A stretch of 64,000 bases of DNA from Eublepharis macularius (Eukaryota > Chordata > Lepidosauria > Squamata > Eublepharidae): positions 10,925,001 to 10,989,000 of the forward strand of contig NC_072800.1 of assembly GCF_028583425.1 (NCBI RefSeq), written 5' to 3'. The translations under genes and the position numbers were made by a program. Shown piece by piece: positions 52,641-63,394 of this stretch. The notes below the pieces were generated by a model. The model did no database searches. It was not told where the DNA came from and saw nothing but the letters and a program-made list of their open reading frames with translations. Position 1 is the stretch's first letter. Each line of letters begins with the position of its first letter.

Positions 52641-52833
52641 GGCCTTCACCACCTTACCAGCTTAGAAAAACTCAATCTCTACTTCAACCACATTTCCACA
52701 CTCTCCGAAGTATTTCGCCTCCAAACCTTAACTGCGCTGCAGGAAGTGGACCTTCGACTGAATCCCGTTATTAAAAATGAATCGGATTACCGTCTTTTTG
52801 TTGTGCACATGCTTCCCAATCTCCGGCGACTGG
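52641..52833 (+). CDS. CEP72: CEP72 exon 3 (LRRs 2-3 and LRR cap)
   Basis: Acceptor CATTGACAG|GGCCTT, phase 0. Encodes GLHHLTSLEKLNLYFNHIST, then EVFRLQTLTALQEVDLRLNP and an LRR cap (ESDYRLFVVHMLPNLRRL). Donor ACTGG|GTAAGG, phase 1 out. The cap with YR-F-V-H-L-P-L is typical of LRRcap domains and matches human CEP72 (DYRLFVVHLLP). Confidence 0.97.
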
Positions 52834-55800
52834 GTAAGGAGGCCAGCTGTACTGTTTTCTAAGTAAGTTAAGGAAGATAAGGTCATATTGTGAACTTGGT
52901 CTCATGGCTTTATTGTCATCATCTCAAAATGTAATTGATCTTGCCAGTATATCGGCACAAAATCTTGTAATCTGAAGAATTGTTCCTTTTAGTGGCTGAA
53001 TTAGTCTGCCTGAAGGAGTCAGGCAAGTTACATGATTGTTACTTTACATTGTTGTATGTTACTGGGTTGGATCTGGTCATCCATGGGCACAAGAGAGGTC
53101 TGCTGGCAGGAGGGAAACGAGGGAAAGATCTGCACTTCTTAGTGCCTTCTGCTGACCAATTGCTAGATCCAGCTCCCGGTTTCTACCCCTTTCGGCTCCT
53201 TACTGAGGACTGTAATCGGAGCCTGTGGCTTATCCTCAAAGGAGCCATCCCTGTTCCCTGCCTTTTCTCCGTTACTTTATGCCATGACCTGAGATGTTTT
53301 GGTGCCTCTAAATTTACCCACCACCTTCGTTAATAGAAAGTGAATTTGGAAATTGTCAGTCATGAAATAGAGGACTGAGGTAGCTTAGAGAGAGAGAATC
53401 TAGTTCCAGATGGTAACAGGACGACCCAGATGGCTAGCAGATCTCAGCAGAGAGCCTGGTTCCCCTTTTTTGTAAGCATAAGGATCTGAGGGGTGGGGGG
53501 ATGGTCAAAAGGTCTACAACCTGAAGCAGGACATGTATTGATCGTGGCCTTTTTATCCCAGTCCCAGGGAGTTCCACCATTCACTTGAAGGTGCTAATGC
53601 ACCTTAACTGTCACTGATTGGCTGGCCAGGAGGGAAGGGAAAGGAGACTTCTGTTTGCATAGCCTGATTAAAGGGCCAAACCCTGACCATAAAACGATTC
53701 TTTGAACATTTTCACGGTTTGCATACGAAAGGAACCTTTATTCTGTTTGATAGCTGTATATCAATAATTTTTACAAATGTGATTTCATTAGATACATTAG
53801 TACAAACATATACCTAATGGCTTTGATAAGAACACTGTTTACTTCTTTGTTTCCTACCTTTTCTATTATCCTGTCAAGAGAAATGAATCTGCAGTTGTGC
53901 CGCCACCAGGCGTCTGTTCCTGGTAACCTTGTGAGGAGTCCCTCAGGGCAAATTAGAGCAGCACTTTCTCTAATCCCCTCCCACCATCAGTGCTTCACTT
54001 GACCTCAAGATCTTTGCAGGCCCAGGACAGGTGGCCCTAGTGGAGACTGATTCCTAGGCTCCGTTTTCTCCTTTGGTTGCCAGCCCAGGGCAGGATGGTC
54101 CTGCAGTGAAGCCACTGCTCCCCAGAGAGAGAGATTCCTTGTCTTGCCTGCATGTCAAGTGATGTGCAAAGCTTCCTGAGGTCCAACTCCTTGAACGAGC
54201 AATTAATGTGGAAGCAAAAGGGAGGCTTGTGTAGCCTGAGGGTGTGGCGATCACGCCTAGCTTGCATGCCCAGGACATGCCCGCAGCAACTGGCACTCAA
54301 GCTGAGTGAGCGTAGGAGTGGCAAACGGTGCGCTGGCTTTATTTATGTTATCACTTCAAATGTTTATAGCCCGTCATTGCTACTGGATGGCAGGCCTTTG
54401 AAACCAACTGGGAGCCAGTGACAGTGTTCAAATTGTGTTCAGATTGGCTGGCCCTCTGCTACCGAACCGGGCATGCTCGTTATTAACTGCCTGTAGCCTC
54501 TAGACTGGACTAGACCCTGCAAAAAAGTGGTTCAGCCTCTAGATTGCCAGAAGAGGAACGGCAGCCACATCCTTCCTGTCAGGATGGTGGACCATCACAG
54601 CGCCTCAGTTGTGGGCCTGTGTCTTCCAGGGAAGTTGTTTGTTCATGCTAGTACTCTCTCCCTTGATCTGAAAGAGAACCCATTTCTGTGTGTGTCTGGC
54701 CTCTTTCCCCAAATCAGCCCCATATCTCCACCTTCTGGCAGTGTTCTCTAAAGTGTGAAAAAGCAGAAAAAAGGGTGGCTGGCTTTTGGGCTTTGAATCA
54801 GTTTGCCGGGAAAGGGCTGGCACGGCCCAGTAGCCAGGATTTTGGTTTTCCGTGCTACAATCCCATCCCGGACCCTCCACCGCCTTTCTTGTTAATAGAT
54901 GAAGAAAGAGGAAACAACCCAGTGTGGCAGTTTAGGGGTCTAAAACTCCCAGGGTGAAGGTCCCATTGGGAGTTGAAAGGGTATTGCTGGAATTTTACAG
55001 ATGAATGAGAACCATCCAGTTCTTGAAGCTTTCTCTGGTCAGCCATTTCCAGTTTTAACCAATAAGAATATGTTGTAAGATAAGCGGAAGATCTGTACAG
55101 GGGCCAGCAGACAAGGGGAAGGCCCGTTTCTTCCCTTCCCTCATCCTGGCTCACCTTCCCCACCCTCTGTTCTCTCTGTCTTCCTGCCTCTGCTTCCTCT
55201 TCTCACGTTGCTGTCTCTGCCCCTGCTCATCTGCTGCTCCTGCCAGTTGCCTCCTCCTCCTGCCGTGTTTGGAGGAATCTGCAGAAGGGTTTACTGCCCT
55301 CTCTGACGCACCGGGCAAGCCACTCCGCGCTGGGCAGATGGCCCTGAAACCGACAGTCAGTCCTGACATCACAGTGGAAGCTGGAGGCATCATCCTTGTG
55401 CAGAGGTTGTGTTGGCAATCTAGAGGGTGATGGAGACCTCGCATGGCAAGAGACTCTTGTTTGTTTTTTAAAGGTCTGCACATGCACAGGCGTCATTCAG
55501 GTTGGAAGGCATTACGCACCCCTCCCCAACTTTTCTTTTTTAAACGTTGCTACATTTCTGCAGAACTGGGAGTTCCTCCTGGCTGAGCCTCTCGTGTGGA
55601 CTTGTTTGATCCACACCAGGAGGAGAGGGGACACCCCTGACTACTAAACACAGGGGTGCTAAAAAGGCTTTGGGTCTATTTGCCTCAGTCCCACCTATAT
55701 TTCCTTAACATTAAATTCCCTGCCTTTATTGTTTATCAGTATAGCATTTTTAAAAAATCACCTTCAAATACGGAAGAAATTATTCCACTCTGTCCCTTAA

Positions 55801-55845
55801 TTGCATCCAACGGATGTCCTCCTTTCTCGTGGCATTTTTTCCTAG
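52834..55845. other. CEP72 intron 3, no recognised repeat or gene
   Basis: About 3 kb. Several open frames of 60-117 codons (for example 52980-53333) show no conserved motif. No clear SINE or foldback seen. Confidence 0.45.
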
Positions 55846-55960
55846 ATGATCGTCCTGTGAGAGACCGTGAGCGAAAAGCCTCCCTTTTGCATTTCACTCC
55901 AGAACAGGCTTATGAATTCAAGAAGCCTCCCGATGCCCCAAAAGAGCCTGAAGCAGAGAG
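55846..55960 (+). CDS. CEP72: CEP72 exon 4
   Basis: Acceptor TTTTTTCCTAG|ATGATC, phase 1 in. Encodes DDRPVRDRERKASLLHFTPE and the Lys/Pro-rich KKPPDAPKEPEAE. Donor GAGAG|GTATGC, phase 2 out. Human has DDRPVRASERKASRLHF at the same place. Confidence 0.95.
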
Positions 55961-56814
55961 GTATGCTAAGGTTTGGGTTTTGAAAGCAACGGGCTGGGCT
56001 CCCAATGGCTGCCCAGGAAGGGGAGCAGTGCATGCACTGTGGATCCTCAAATAAACGTCCAAGCAGAGAGAATCCTTTGAGCAAACTCGACTCCTGGAAG
56101 CAGAGCTGCAAAGAAAGCCGCCTGCTTCTGCGGATGGAACTGCTCAGCTTTTCTGCAGGAGAACGATTTCAAAGTTTTGGGCCACATCCAATTGGGAACT
56201 ATAAGGCTTCCACATATTTTCATCAGGGCCACATTAGTCATTCTTAAGTCCCTCCCCAAAAGATAAATGAGCTATTACACACGCTGACCAGGTTGGCTAG
56301 TCTCCTCTGAACTGATATTGCCAAACAAGAAGGTCAAACAGGGCCAGACCTCTACAAGCACCTCGGATGAAGTCCACTGGAGTTGGGTGACACCAAGTTA
56401 TTAAGGACTTGCCATTCTTTTTTGAAGTGGAACCATTTCTCACACTGGATTCATCTCGCTTTGAGCAACATGGGAGTATGATGGAGGAGGGGCAGATGGA
56501 CAAAGTCTAAGCTCAGGAACTTAGCCTTCATTTCAGCCTGATCGACACCCAGTGCGAAGTTTTTGAGAGGCCCAGTGGCTGTCCCAGATCCTAGCCTGAC
56601 ATTCCAGCCATTACACCTTGCTGGCTTCTTCGTGCGTTGCCCATTTGATGTGTTAACCTACAAGGCCAACTGATCTGCTCTCCCTCTTCAAAGCGCATTA
56701 ATTAGAATTAAATGGTGGCTCCTGTCTACCGCTTACTTAGTTTTCTTAAGGGTCTGTTTGCCTAGCACCAAACAGAGATGACATTAAATTGACCCGGTGC
56801 CTTCTTCTTCCTAG
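55961..56814. other. CEP72 intron 4, no recognised feature
   Basis: About 850 bases, unassigned. Confidence 0.5.
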
Positions 56815-56996
56815 CACCCCTGTCCCCTCAAGGCCCGAGTACATTTACTCCCTGTCAAAGAAGTGCTCAGTGATGGATGAAGACGATGAAGCCGTTCTCA
56901 ACCTCATTGCCAAGTGTGAGTGGGACTTAAGTAAGCCTGCGGGAGTGACCGGCTCAACTCAGAGGGACCCTGAGGTTCAGTTTCACGTTTCACACA
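56815..56996 (+). CDS. CEP72: CEP72 exon 5
   Basis: Acceptor CTTCTTCCTAG|CACCCC, phase 2 in. Encodes the conserved acidic segment MDEDDEAVLNLIAKCEWDLS (human MDADDEAVLNLIAECEWDL). It ends phase 1 at CACACA|GTATGTGG. An earlier GT at 56931 (TTAA|GTAAGCC) is a possible alternative donor, but the later one keeps the frame with exon 6. Confidence 0.92.
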
Positions 56997-57267
56997 GTAT
57001 GTGGCTTCTGGATTTCCTGTCTGGGTTGGGGGGGCGGGGAGTGCCGCTGCTTTCTTCCCTGGTTTTATTGGGGTGAACAGCTACCCACGTCTTCTGGTTC
57101 TTAAACGCTGACCTGCCTCTGGCATATACTGCAAGTCGAAGCTTCGTTCACCAGCCAAACCTCTCCTCAGGATGCATCGGGATGCCATCAGAGTGACAAA
57201 CTGACCCAGCAGTTACAGAAACGGTCTTCTGCCCTCCTGTGCTGCAGTACAATCAGTTAAGGCTGCC

Positions 57268-57743
57268 CAGGGGTTGTTTTGTAGAAAAAGAGCTGCAGGA
57301 ACTCATTAGCATAACTCATTAGCATATGCCATGCCCTTTGACATCACTGGAAGTGTGTCATTGGCATAACTGATTTGCACATGCCACACCCCCTGACATC
57401 ACCTATCCTGGCTGTTTTGGACCCAATCCTGGCCATTCAGGGCCGAAATTGGGCCCAAAATGGCAAAAAGGGGCTGAAAATGGCTGAAAAGGGGCCCAAA
57501 ATGGTCAGAATTGGGCCACTGCTGAGCAGGAGAGTGATCCACCACCCGTAAGAGGCCTGATCCAGGCTGTTTTGGGACCAGTCCTGGATGTTTTAGGCCC
57601 AACCCTGCCATTTTGGGCCCAATCCAGGTCAAAACAGGCCCCAAATGGCCAAAAATCAGGTGGGCAGGGCCACTTGACATGTGACCTCTTTGAAGAACTA
57701 CCGGAACTGCGTTCCTGCGCGTTCCCCCTCAAAATGAGCCCTG
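57268..57743. mobile_element. Longer hAT relative of the foldback family
   Basis: CAGGGGTTGTTTTGTAG to CAAAATGAGCCCTG with perfect duplication AGGCTGCC (57260-57267, 57744-57751). The right end (ACATGTGACCTCTTTGAAGA, CCGGAACTGCGTTCC) aligns with the foldback family's right arm. The left end (GAAAAAGAGCTGCAGGAACT) aligns with its left outer part. Between them are non-palindromic TTGGGCCCAAAATGG-type sub-repeats. Confidence 0.9.
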
Positions 57744-57824
57744 AGGCTGCCCAGAGAATAGCTGTTCTTTGGGATCTTGACATTGCCTCAGATATAACAA
57801 ACATTTTAAAAGCACGACCAAGAT

Positions 57825-57950
57825 ACCGTGTTAGTCTATCTGTAGCAGTAGAAAAGAGCAAGAGTCCAGTGGCACCTATGAGACTAACAAAATTGGTGGT
57901 AGGGTAGGAGCTTTTGTGAGTCGCACAGCTCACTTCTTTAGATACTGCTT
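57825..57950. repeat. GTAGCAGTAGAAAAGAGC repeat
   Basis: TGTAGCAGTAGAAAAGAGCA, AGTCCAGTGGCACCTATGAG and GTGGTAGGGTAGGAGCTTTT. Confidence 0.8.
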
Positions 57951-58734
57951 TTAAAAGCAGTTAATGAGGCACTGACCACTTAGCTGGAAAGTTCCCTCCA
58001 CCAGTGTATGGAACAGGTTCTGAAACATCTGGGAGTCTGACACCAGGGGGCACATGGAGAGAGAGAAGGGGAGGTGGGGAGGCAGCTGGCTAAAGAGAGA
58101 TCTTAGCTGGGGTCGTAACACGGGTAGATAGGGGGAAAGTAAATACCAAGCTAGAGAACAGACTGCCTTCCATGGTCAGGCACTTAGCCACAGAGATTTG
58201 GAAAGACTGGGGGAGGGGGCATACATTGATACAGATTCCCCCCTCCTCCACAGCTTTCTAAAACACTATTATAGGGTGCTCATCACAATAAGTAAGGGTT
58301 CTGGTGCCCCCCTGTCATTTGTTTACTGTTTGGCTCATACTATGCTTTTTATGTCCTAATTACAGCCAACCAATAACAAGTGGGCTGTGTGTGTATACTG
58401 AGGCTTTGCCTGGCAATGCTAGGAAGCTTGGGGTGGCATGCAGAGTTTCTCCTCGGAAACGGGAAAGGAAGACAAACTGGGATTCACAAACCAGCTGTGG
58501 GCTACGGTAGACGAGGGTTTCTACAACAAACTGTGGGTTGAAGCAAACCACAGATTGTTATAGTAACATTCCTACCCCCTCCCCAAACTTCTGACAGGGA
58601 TATAAGGGTTCAGGGGTCTCCATTCCCACCTGGATCTGCTGAAGGAAGCTCTGAATCTCACAAGCTTATACCCTGAAAATGCTGCTTGCCTTTAAGGTGC
58701 TACTGGACGTGAATCTCACTGTTCTACTCTGTGT
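57951..58734. other. CEP72 intron 5, mostly unassigned
   Basis: 58655-58730 (CTCACAAGCTTATACCCTGA…GGTGCTACTGGACGTGAATC) is a fragment of the reptile repeat seen at 49120. Then a short TG run. Confidence 0.5.
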
Positions 58735-58972
58735 GTGTGTGTGAGAAATGAAATCTGGCCCTCAAGTCAGAGTTGACTTAATGGTGACACCCCCCCCCCC
58801 CCCCGCTTCATGGCAAGAGACTAACAGAGGTGGTTTGCCATTACCTGCCTCTGCAACTCTGGTCTTCATTGGAGGTCATTGGGGGTCCAATTACTAACCA
58901 AGGCCGACCCTGCTTAGCTTCTGAGATCTGACAAGATTAGGCTTTTCTGGCCTATCCAGGTCAGGGCGCATA
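58735..58972 (-). repeat. 5S-rRNA-derived SINE
   Basis: Minus strand from 58972: CCAGAAAAGCCTAATCTTGT, CAGATCTCAGAAGCTAAGCA, GGGTCGGCCTTGGTTAGTAA, TTGGACC. This is the 5S rRNA region with box A (AGCTAAGCAGGGTCGG) intact. The tail resembles the BovB 3' end. A poly-C run (58790-58804) interrupts it. Confidence 0.85.
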
Positions 58973-59085
58973 TGTATATGTACATGTACATGTACTGTTT
59001 ATGAGAGAGTAATATAAATGTACACGTGTGCATGTATATGAATTTCAAAATACGCTGTCATAATTTGAGTTTTTTTCTCCTCCAG

Positions 59086-59271
59086 AATGCAGACACTTGC
59101 CAGATTCACCGATGTCGTCAGCTGCTGTGAGTCAGAAAAGCAGCATTAGCATGACATTCTTAGAAGCGAAAACACAAGAGTGGCCCAAGAGAGACCCGCA
59201 CTTGATGTTCTGTGATGAAGCACAAACATGTGATAAAGTCAGAGGCCAGGCTCATTTTACACCCCATCCAG
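59086..59271 (+). CDS. CEP72: CEP72 exon 6
   Basis: Acceptor TTCTCCTCCAG|AATGCA, phase 1 in. Ser-rich start, then QAHFTPHPG at the end (human TYFTPHP). Donor CATCCAG|GTAAAA, phase 1 out. Poorly conserved except for the FTPHP motif, in line with the disordered middle of CEP72. Confidence 0.85.
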
Positions 59272-60605
59272 GTAAAATAGTGGTTTTGGAACATTGTCAG
59301 GGGCCAAGCTAGACAGAGTGTTAAATGTGTAGCCAGCTCTTTAAAAAGCACCTCAGCCTATACAACTGTGTAGAGTTCCCTGTGTCATGGTCTTCCCACC
59401 CCTGCATTGCTACCCTCTGCAGCCAGGGCTGTGGCATGCACCTGGAGAAGCACCACACTTGATCTTAGCACATGGGTGAGCTCCCACAGATGTTGTGGAG
59501 ATCAGAGAGCAAAATGCTGCTTTCGTTGATGGCAGTGGCAAGTTGGATCTCGTTGGGCCATCAGTCTTGTTTGATACATCTCAGAAATTTGAATTATTTT
59601 AACTGGTTCTGGGCATAAGTAGTATTATTGGCGGCAGGGGTTGTGTGTGGCTTTTCCCAATGAATTCTAAAGTTTGAAATTTCAGAAATTTCTCTTTGGT
59701 GGAGGGTGATGGATAATGTTTATGTCCCTGTGAGCGTGAAGCTGGAGTGTTCTATAAATTCAGAGTATTGCATGCCCCAGATATCTGCAATGGGTTGAAT
59801 TGCTTAGGAAGTATTGAATTTCTTACAGAAATTCTCCAGTCCGTTTTTGTGCTAGTGGTGCCACCATGTGGATTTTCCTGATATGTCATTTGCTATTTAT
59901 ATACTTAGGCTGTTTGGTTGAACATTTTTCATGTTTTGTCATCTGCTTTGAGTCTCAGTAAGAAAAGCAGGCTACAAATGAAGTAAACAAATAAGCAACA
60001 TGCCTATCGCCTCTACTGCCAGTGGTCTTCTCCTGGTCTTTCTTTTCTTTTGAACAAGCCAGAGATTTGTAGGAAACTTTCTTTCCTTTTCTTGTAATAT
60101 GTGGCCTAGTGCATGTCAAGTGTGTGCATTCATCAGATTAAATACAATTTTGTACCTAACAGGAAGTTCTAGCCAGGTTCTATCTGGCCTTTTCAGCCAA
60201 CTGCTTGGATACGCTATAGACAAAATTCCTAAGGAAAATGTTCCATCTATCTAAGAGCCTCAGGCCTTTCTCTCCCTCTCCCCCATGTTTCATCCTGTCT
60301 TTGCACTTCTGAACCACCACATTACGGGGTTTTTTCCCCCCTGCCAGTCCACATCTTGAATGGGAAGGGGCCCAGCTTGCTGGTTCCAGTGGCATTCTTT
60401 TCCTTCCCAAAGCCGTGTGGCGGGAAGTGCAGGGGAGAAGGACTGACATCTGGCTTCAGCTTTCACTTCCTTGCCTACAAGCAGCGTGTATCTCCCACAT
60501 CACCGTTTGGCTGTCCCAATCTCTACATTCACACAGTGTGCCATGGACTAATTTGTCAAACATTTGGCTATGGAAAACTTTGCCAGGCTACAAACGTTTA
60601 GTCTA
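59272..60605. other. CEP72 intron 6, mostly unassigned
   Basis: 59297-59330 starts with GGGGCCAAGCTAGACAG, like a foldback arm. 59935-60000 resembles the CATTTATAGT family in reverse. Confidence 0.4.
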
Positions 60606-60862
60606 GAGAGCCAGTTTGGTGTTGTGGTTAAGAACGCAGGACTCTAATCTGGAGAACCAGGTTTGATGCCCCACTCCTCCTCTTGAAGCCAGCTGGGTGA
60701 CCTTGGGCTAGTCACAGTTCTCTGGAGCTCTCTCAGCCCCACCCACCTCACAGGGTGTTTGTTGTGGGGATAATAACAACATACTTTGTAAACCACTCTG
60801 AGTGGGCATTAAGTTGTCCAGAAGGGTGGTATATAAATCGAATGTTGTTGTTGTTGTAGATA
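60606..60862 (+). repeat. Sauria tRNA-derived SINE
   Basis: GAGAGCCAGTTTGGTGTTGT, GGTTAAGAACGCAGGACTCT, the B-box segment CCAGGTTTGATGCCCC (one change), CAGCTGGGTGACCTTGGG, and GGGTGGTATATAAATCGAAT with a (TTG)n tail. Confidence 0.95.
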
Positions 60863-61042
60863 GGGAATGGTCATGTCTTTTGGGGGGCTTCTCTGGTGCA
60901 TGAACAGTGATTTAGGGGGTGGAAAGTGTATTTCTAACATTTCTGTTCAGGTGTTTCTGTAATTAATTCCAGGTTTTCACATCTAGAATGAAATAATTGT
61001 GTTCCAGGAGTGACCCATTTCTTCTTCTGTAACCCTTACCAG

Positions 61043-61131
61043 GAGTGAATGAACTCTGTGCTGCTTCTGAGAAGAAGAAGAGACATCATCGGAGGGGACG
61101 TGAACCACCAGAGCATGTGCAAAATAACCAA
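61043..61131 (+). CDS. CEP72: CEP72 exon 7
   Basis: Acceptor CCCTTACCAG|GAGTGA, phase 1 in, phase 0 out at AACCAA|GTAGGAG. Encodes a basic run (ASEKKKRHHRRGREPPEH) that parallels the basic KCRKRR segment in human CEP72. The donor is weaker than the others. Confidence 0.75.
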
Positions 61132-62447
61132 GTAGGAGCTGTTAAAGCAAAATACTGCTGAGGATTGGCAAAGTGTTTGATATTATATTGAATTTCATAG
61201 TGGATCAGTTGTAACAAATCAGTTATGCTCACAATTGCTAAGCACCAAATGCATTTGTGCACAGTCTGTCACTGAAAATAGCTTTTTGTATCAGGTTCCT
61301 ATCAGTCTTTCCATCACTGTGCTCAGGGCAGCATTACTTGGTACTTAATTAGTAATTAATTTCTTCCCTGGTCAGCATTGTACTGACTGGGGATCTTTTG
61401 CATGAGAGTTAGGGCCAAACTACACGTTACGTTATGTAATAAGTTGGGTCTGAGTGTCCCCCAGAGCAGCTGCAGTTTAAAGGGCTCCAGGGGCCCAGTT
61501 CAAGTGGCATGGGAGGAGGGAGGGGTTCGTGCCCTACTTCCTATGCAGTTTTCCGAAACCAACTGGGGTGTGTGTGTGCGTGCGTGCGTGCGTGCGTGCG
61601 TGCGCTGCATGTGCACTGTTCTGTAATGCAGAGGTCCTCAACCACAATCACAATGACCATCAAGCACAAGAGCCACGTACCTATTGTATGCCACGTGCCA
61701 CCCATGCTACTCTCATACAATAAAATTATATTATTAAATATATAACTATAACCTTTTTAAATCACCAGATTACTTCTGAGTCTTTAGGGTTGTCTCCCCC
61801 CACTACGGGGAACCGTATCCAAGTGTTGCGGATCCGGAGTGAGGGGAAGGGCTTCCCTCTTGGGCCTTCTTGTTTTCTTCTCAGCAAGAGGAGCAGCAGC
61901 TCAGGCACGAGAAGCTGCTTCCCAGGACTCCCAGAGAGGAGGGGACTGGATGCGGGGCAGGGGGTGTAAAACCACCACCACTGCACTTGGGCCATGTTGC
62001 TCTTTTTGGGTGGCTGCAGTAGTGATGACGACAGTACGTGGTCTTCTCCACAGCTTGCTTTCCTCCAGGCGGCTGCCTGGGTGTTGGGATGAGGGCGCAG
62101 AGGCTGCAGAGGGAGGGAGGGAGTTGGAGGGGATGGGCAATTTATTTCCAACTGGCAGGAGGCCTGCAGCGTTCTCACCCGCCAGTGTCTGTTTCAAAGT
62201 GGGAACCATCTGCCAATCTCAAGTGCTGCTTATTTTCTTGGAAAGTGGGGTAGGTGCCACACTGGGAGATCGTGCCTAGAAGAGCCACAGGTGCCTCCTG
62301 GGCACCTCTGTGTGGGTATGACTGTCGTAGCGTGTAGGTGGGCTCTTCAGTCTTAACCCCTTGTTGAAGTGGCATTCGTCTTCCTGCAGGGTCCTTGCTT
62401 ACATCTTCCTCCTCCTTCCTCATGATCAAATCCTTTCTTCTTTTATA
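61132..62447. other. CEP72 intron 7, mostly unassigned
   Basis: 61411-61430 (AGGGCCAAACTACACGTTAC) resembles a foldback terminus. Apart from the microsatellite I recognise nothing. Confidence 0.4.
61567..61604. repeat. (TG)n / (TGCG)n microsatellite
   Basis: TGTGTGTGTG followed by seven TGCG units. Confidence 0.95.
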
Positions 62448-62829
62448 ATCAAAAAGAGTCCAGTAGCACCTTTAAGACTAACCAACTTTATTGTAGCATA
62501 AGCTTTCGAGAATCACAGTTCTCTTCGTCAGATGCATGGAGGGCAAGAAGAAACTGGTCAGATATATAGGTGGAGAGGGGAGGGAGGAGTAGATGCAAAC
62601 AGTAGCTTCTGATATGGAGATCAGTTTGCTTCTGTTAAGGAAGTCAGTTACTGATCTCCATATCAGAAGCTACTGTTTGCATCTACTCCGCCTTCCCCTC
62701 TCCACCTGTATATCTGACCAGTTTCTTCTTGCCCTCCATGCATCTGACGAAGAGAACTGTGATTCTCGAAAGCTTATGCTACAATAAAGTTGGTTAGTCT
62801 TAAAGGTGCTACTGGACTCTTTTTGATTT
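62448..62829. mobile_element. Large near-perfect inverted repeat (arms ~178 bp, loop ~26 bp)
   Basis: AATCAAAAAGAGTCCAGTAG mirrors CTACTGGACTCTTTTTGATT. TTATTGTAGCATAAGCTTTC mirrors GAAAGCTTATGCTACAATAA. The inner arms pair through ATATGGAGATCAG/CTGATCTCCATAT. Same family as 32232-32415. Confidence 0.95.
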
Positions 62830-63034
62830 TGCTACTACAGACTAACACGGCTAACTCCTCTGCATCTTTCTTCTTTTATAAAAATCAGCTCTGTTTGTGC
62901 ACATGTACCCCTTCGCCCCTCTTCCCTCCCCCACTTTCAAATATTTAAAATGTTGTGTGCATGCATCAGATCCATGTCATACAGACGGCACGTTGCTTAA
63001 TTTCTGTTCTGCTGTTTGGCTTTTTCCCTCTGAG

Positions 63035-63089
63035 CCCACTCTTTCAAAGCCCTCCGAGGGAAAGGGAGTCGACACTAAGCCTCTTGCAG
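63035..63089 (+). CDS. CEP72: CEP72 exon 8 (tentative)
   Basis: Polypyrimidine-rich acceptor (CTTTTTCCCTCTGAG|CCC), phase 0 in, donor GCAG|GTGATT, phase 1 out. Encodes PTLSKPSEGKGVDTKPLA. Human CEP72 has TLSQPEASETEEQ in the corresponding region, so the match is short but in the expected position and phase. Confidence 0.6.
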
Positions 63090-63277
63090 GTGATTTAGCA
63101 TTTCTCTGGATTCCACCCGCAGTCTCTGGAGAGGGGTATCATTTAGATTTATACCAAACACTCCTCCTTTTTTACTATATTATTTGTCTGGTTTTTAGCA
63201 CATAAAAGTGGTTCCGTCTTTACTGCCTGGAAGAGGAATTTAATGTGTTTCCTTATTTAAGGACATGCCTCAGGCAG

Positions 63278-63394
63278 CACCCCCGTTACCAAACATGCTG
63301 CTGGTGGAAGAAGCATCGATGGAATGCCTTCTGGATTTGGTTGACAAGTACTGGAACGGCTGCCGATCACTTCACTGTAACGAGGAATTTCTCT
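63278..63394 (+). CDS. CEP72: CEP72 exon 9
   Basis: Acceptor CTCAGGCAG|CACCCC, phase 1 in. Encodes LLVEEASMECLLDLVDKYWN and GCRSLHCNEEFL, then donor CTCT|GTGAGTGAGG, phase 1 out. Human has LLDLVDRSWGGCRSLHSNEAFL here, at the start of the coiled-coil half of the protein. An acceptor at 63261 (TTTAAG|GAC) would instead suit a phase-0 join if exon 8 is skipped. The remaining coiled-coil exons are beyond the window. Confidence 0.92.

Noticed and set aside
58870..58972. 5S rRNA gene candidate
   Set aside because: Only part of 5S is present, with several changes, fused to a LINE-like tail; it is a SINE head.
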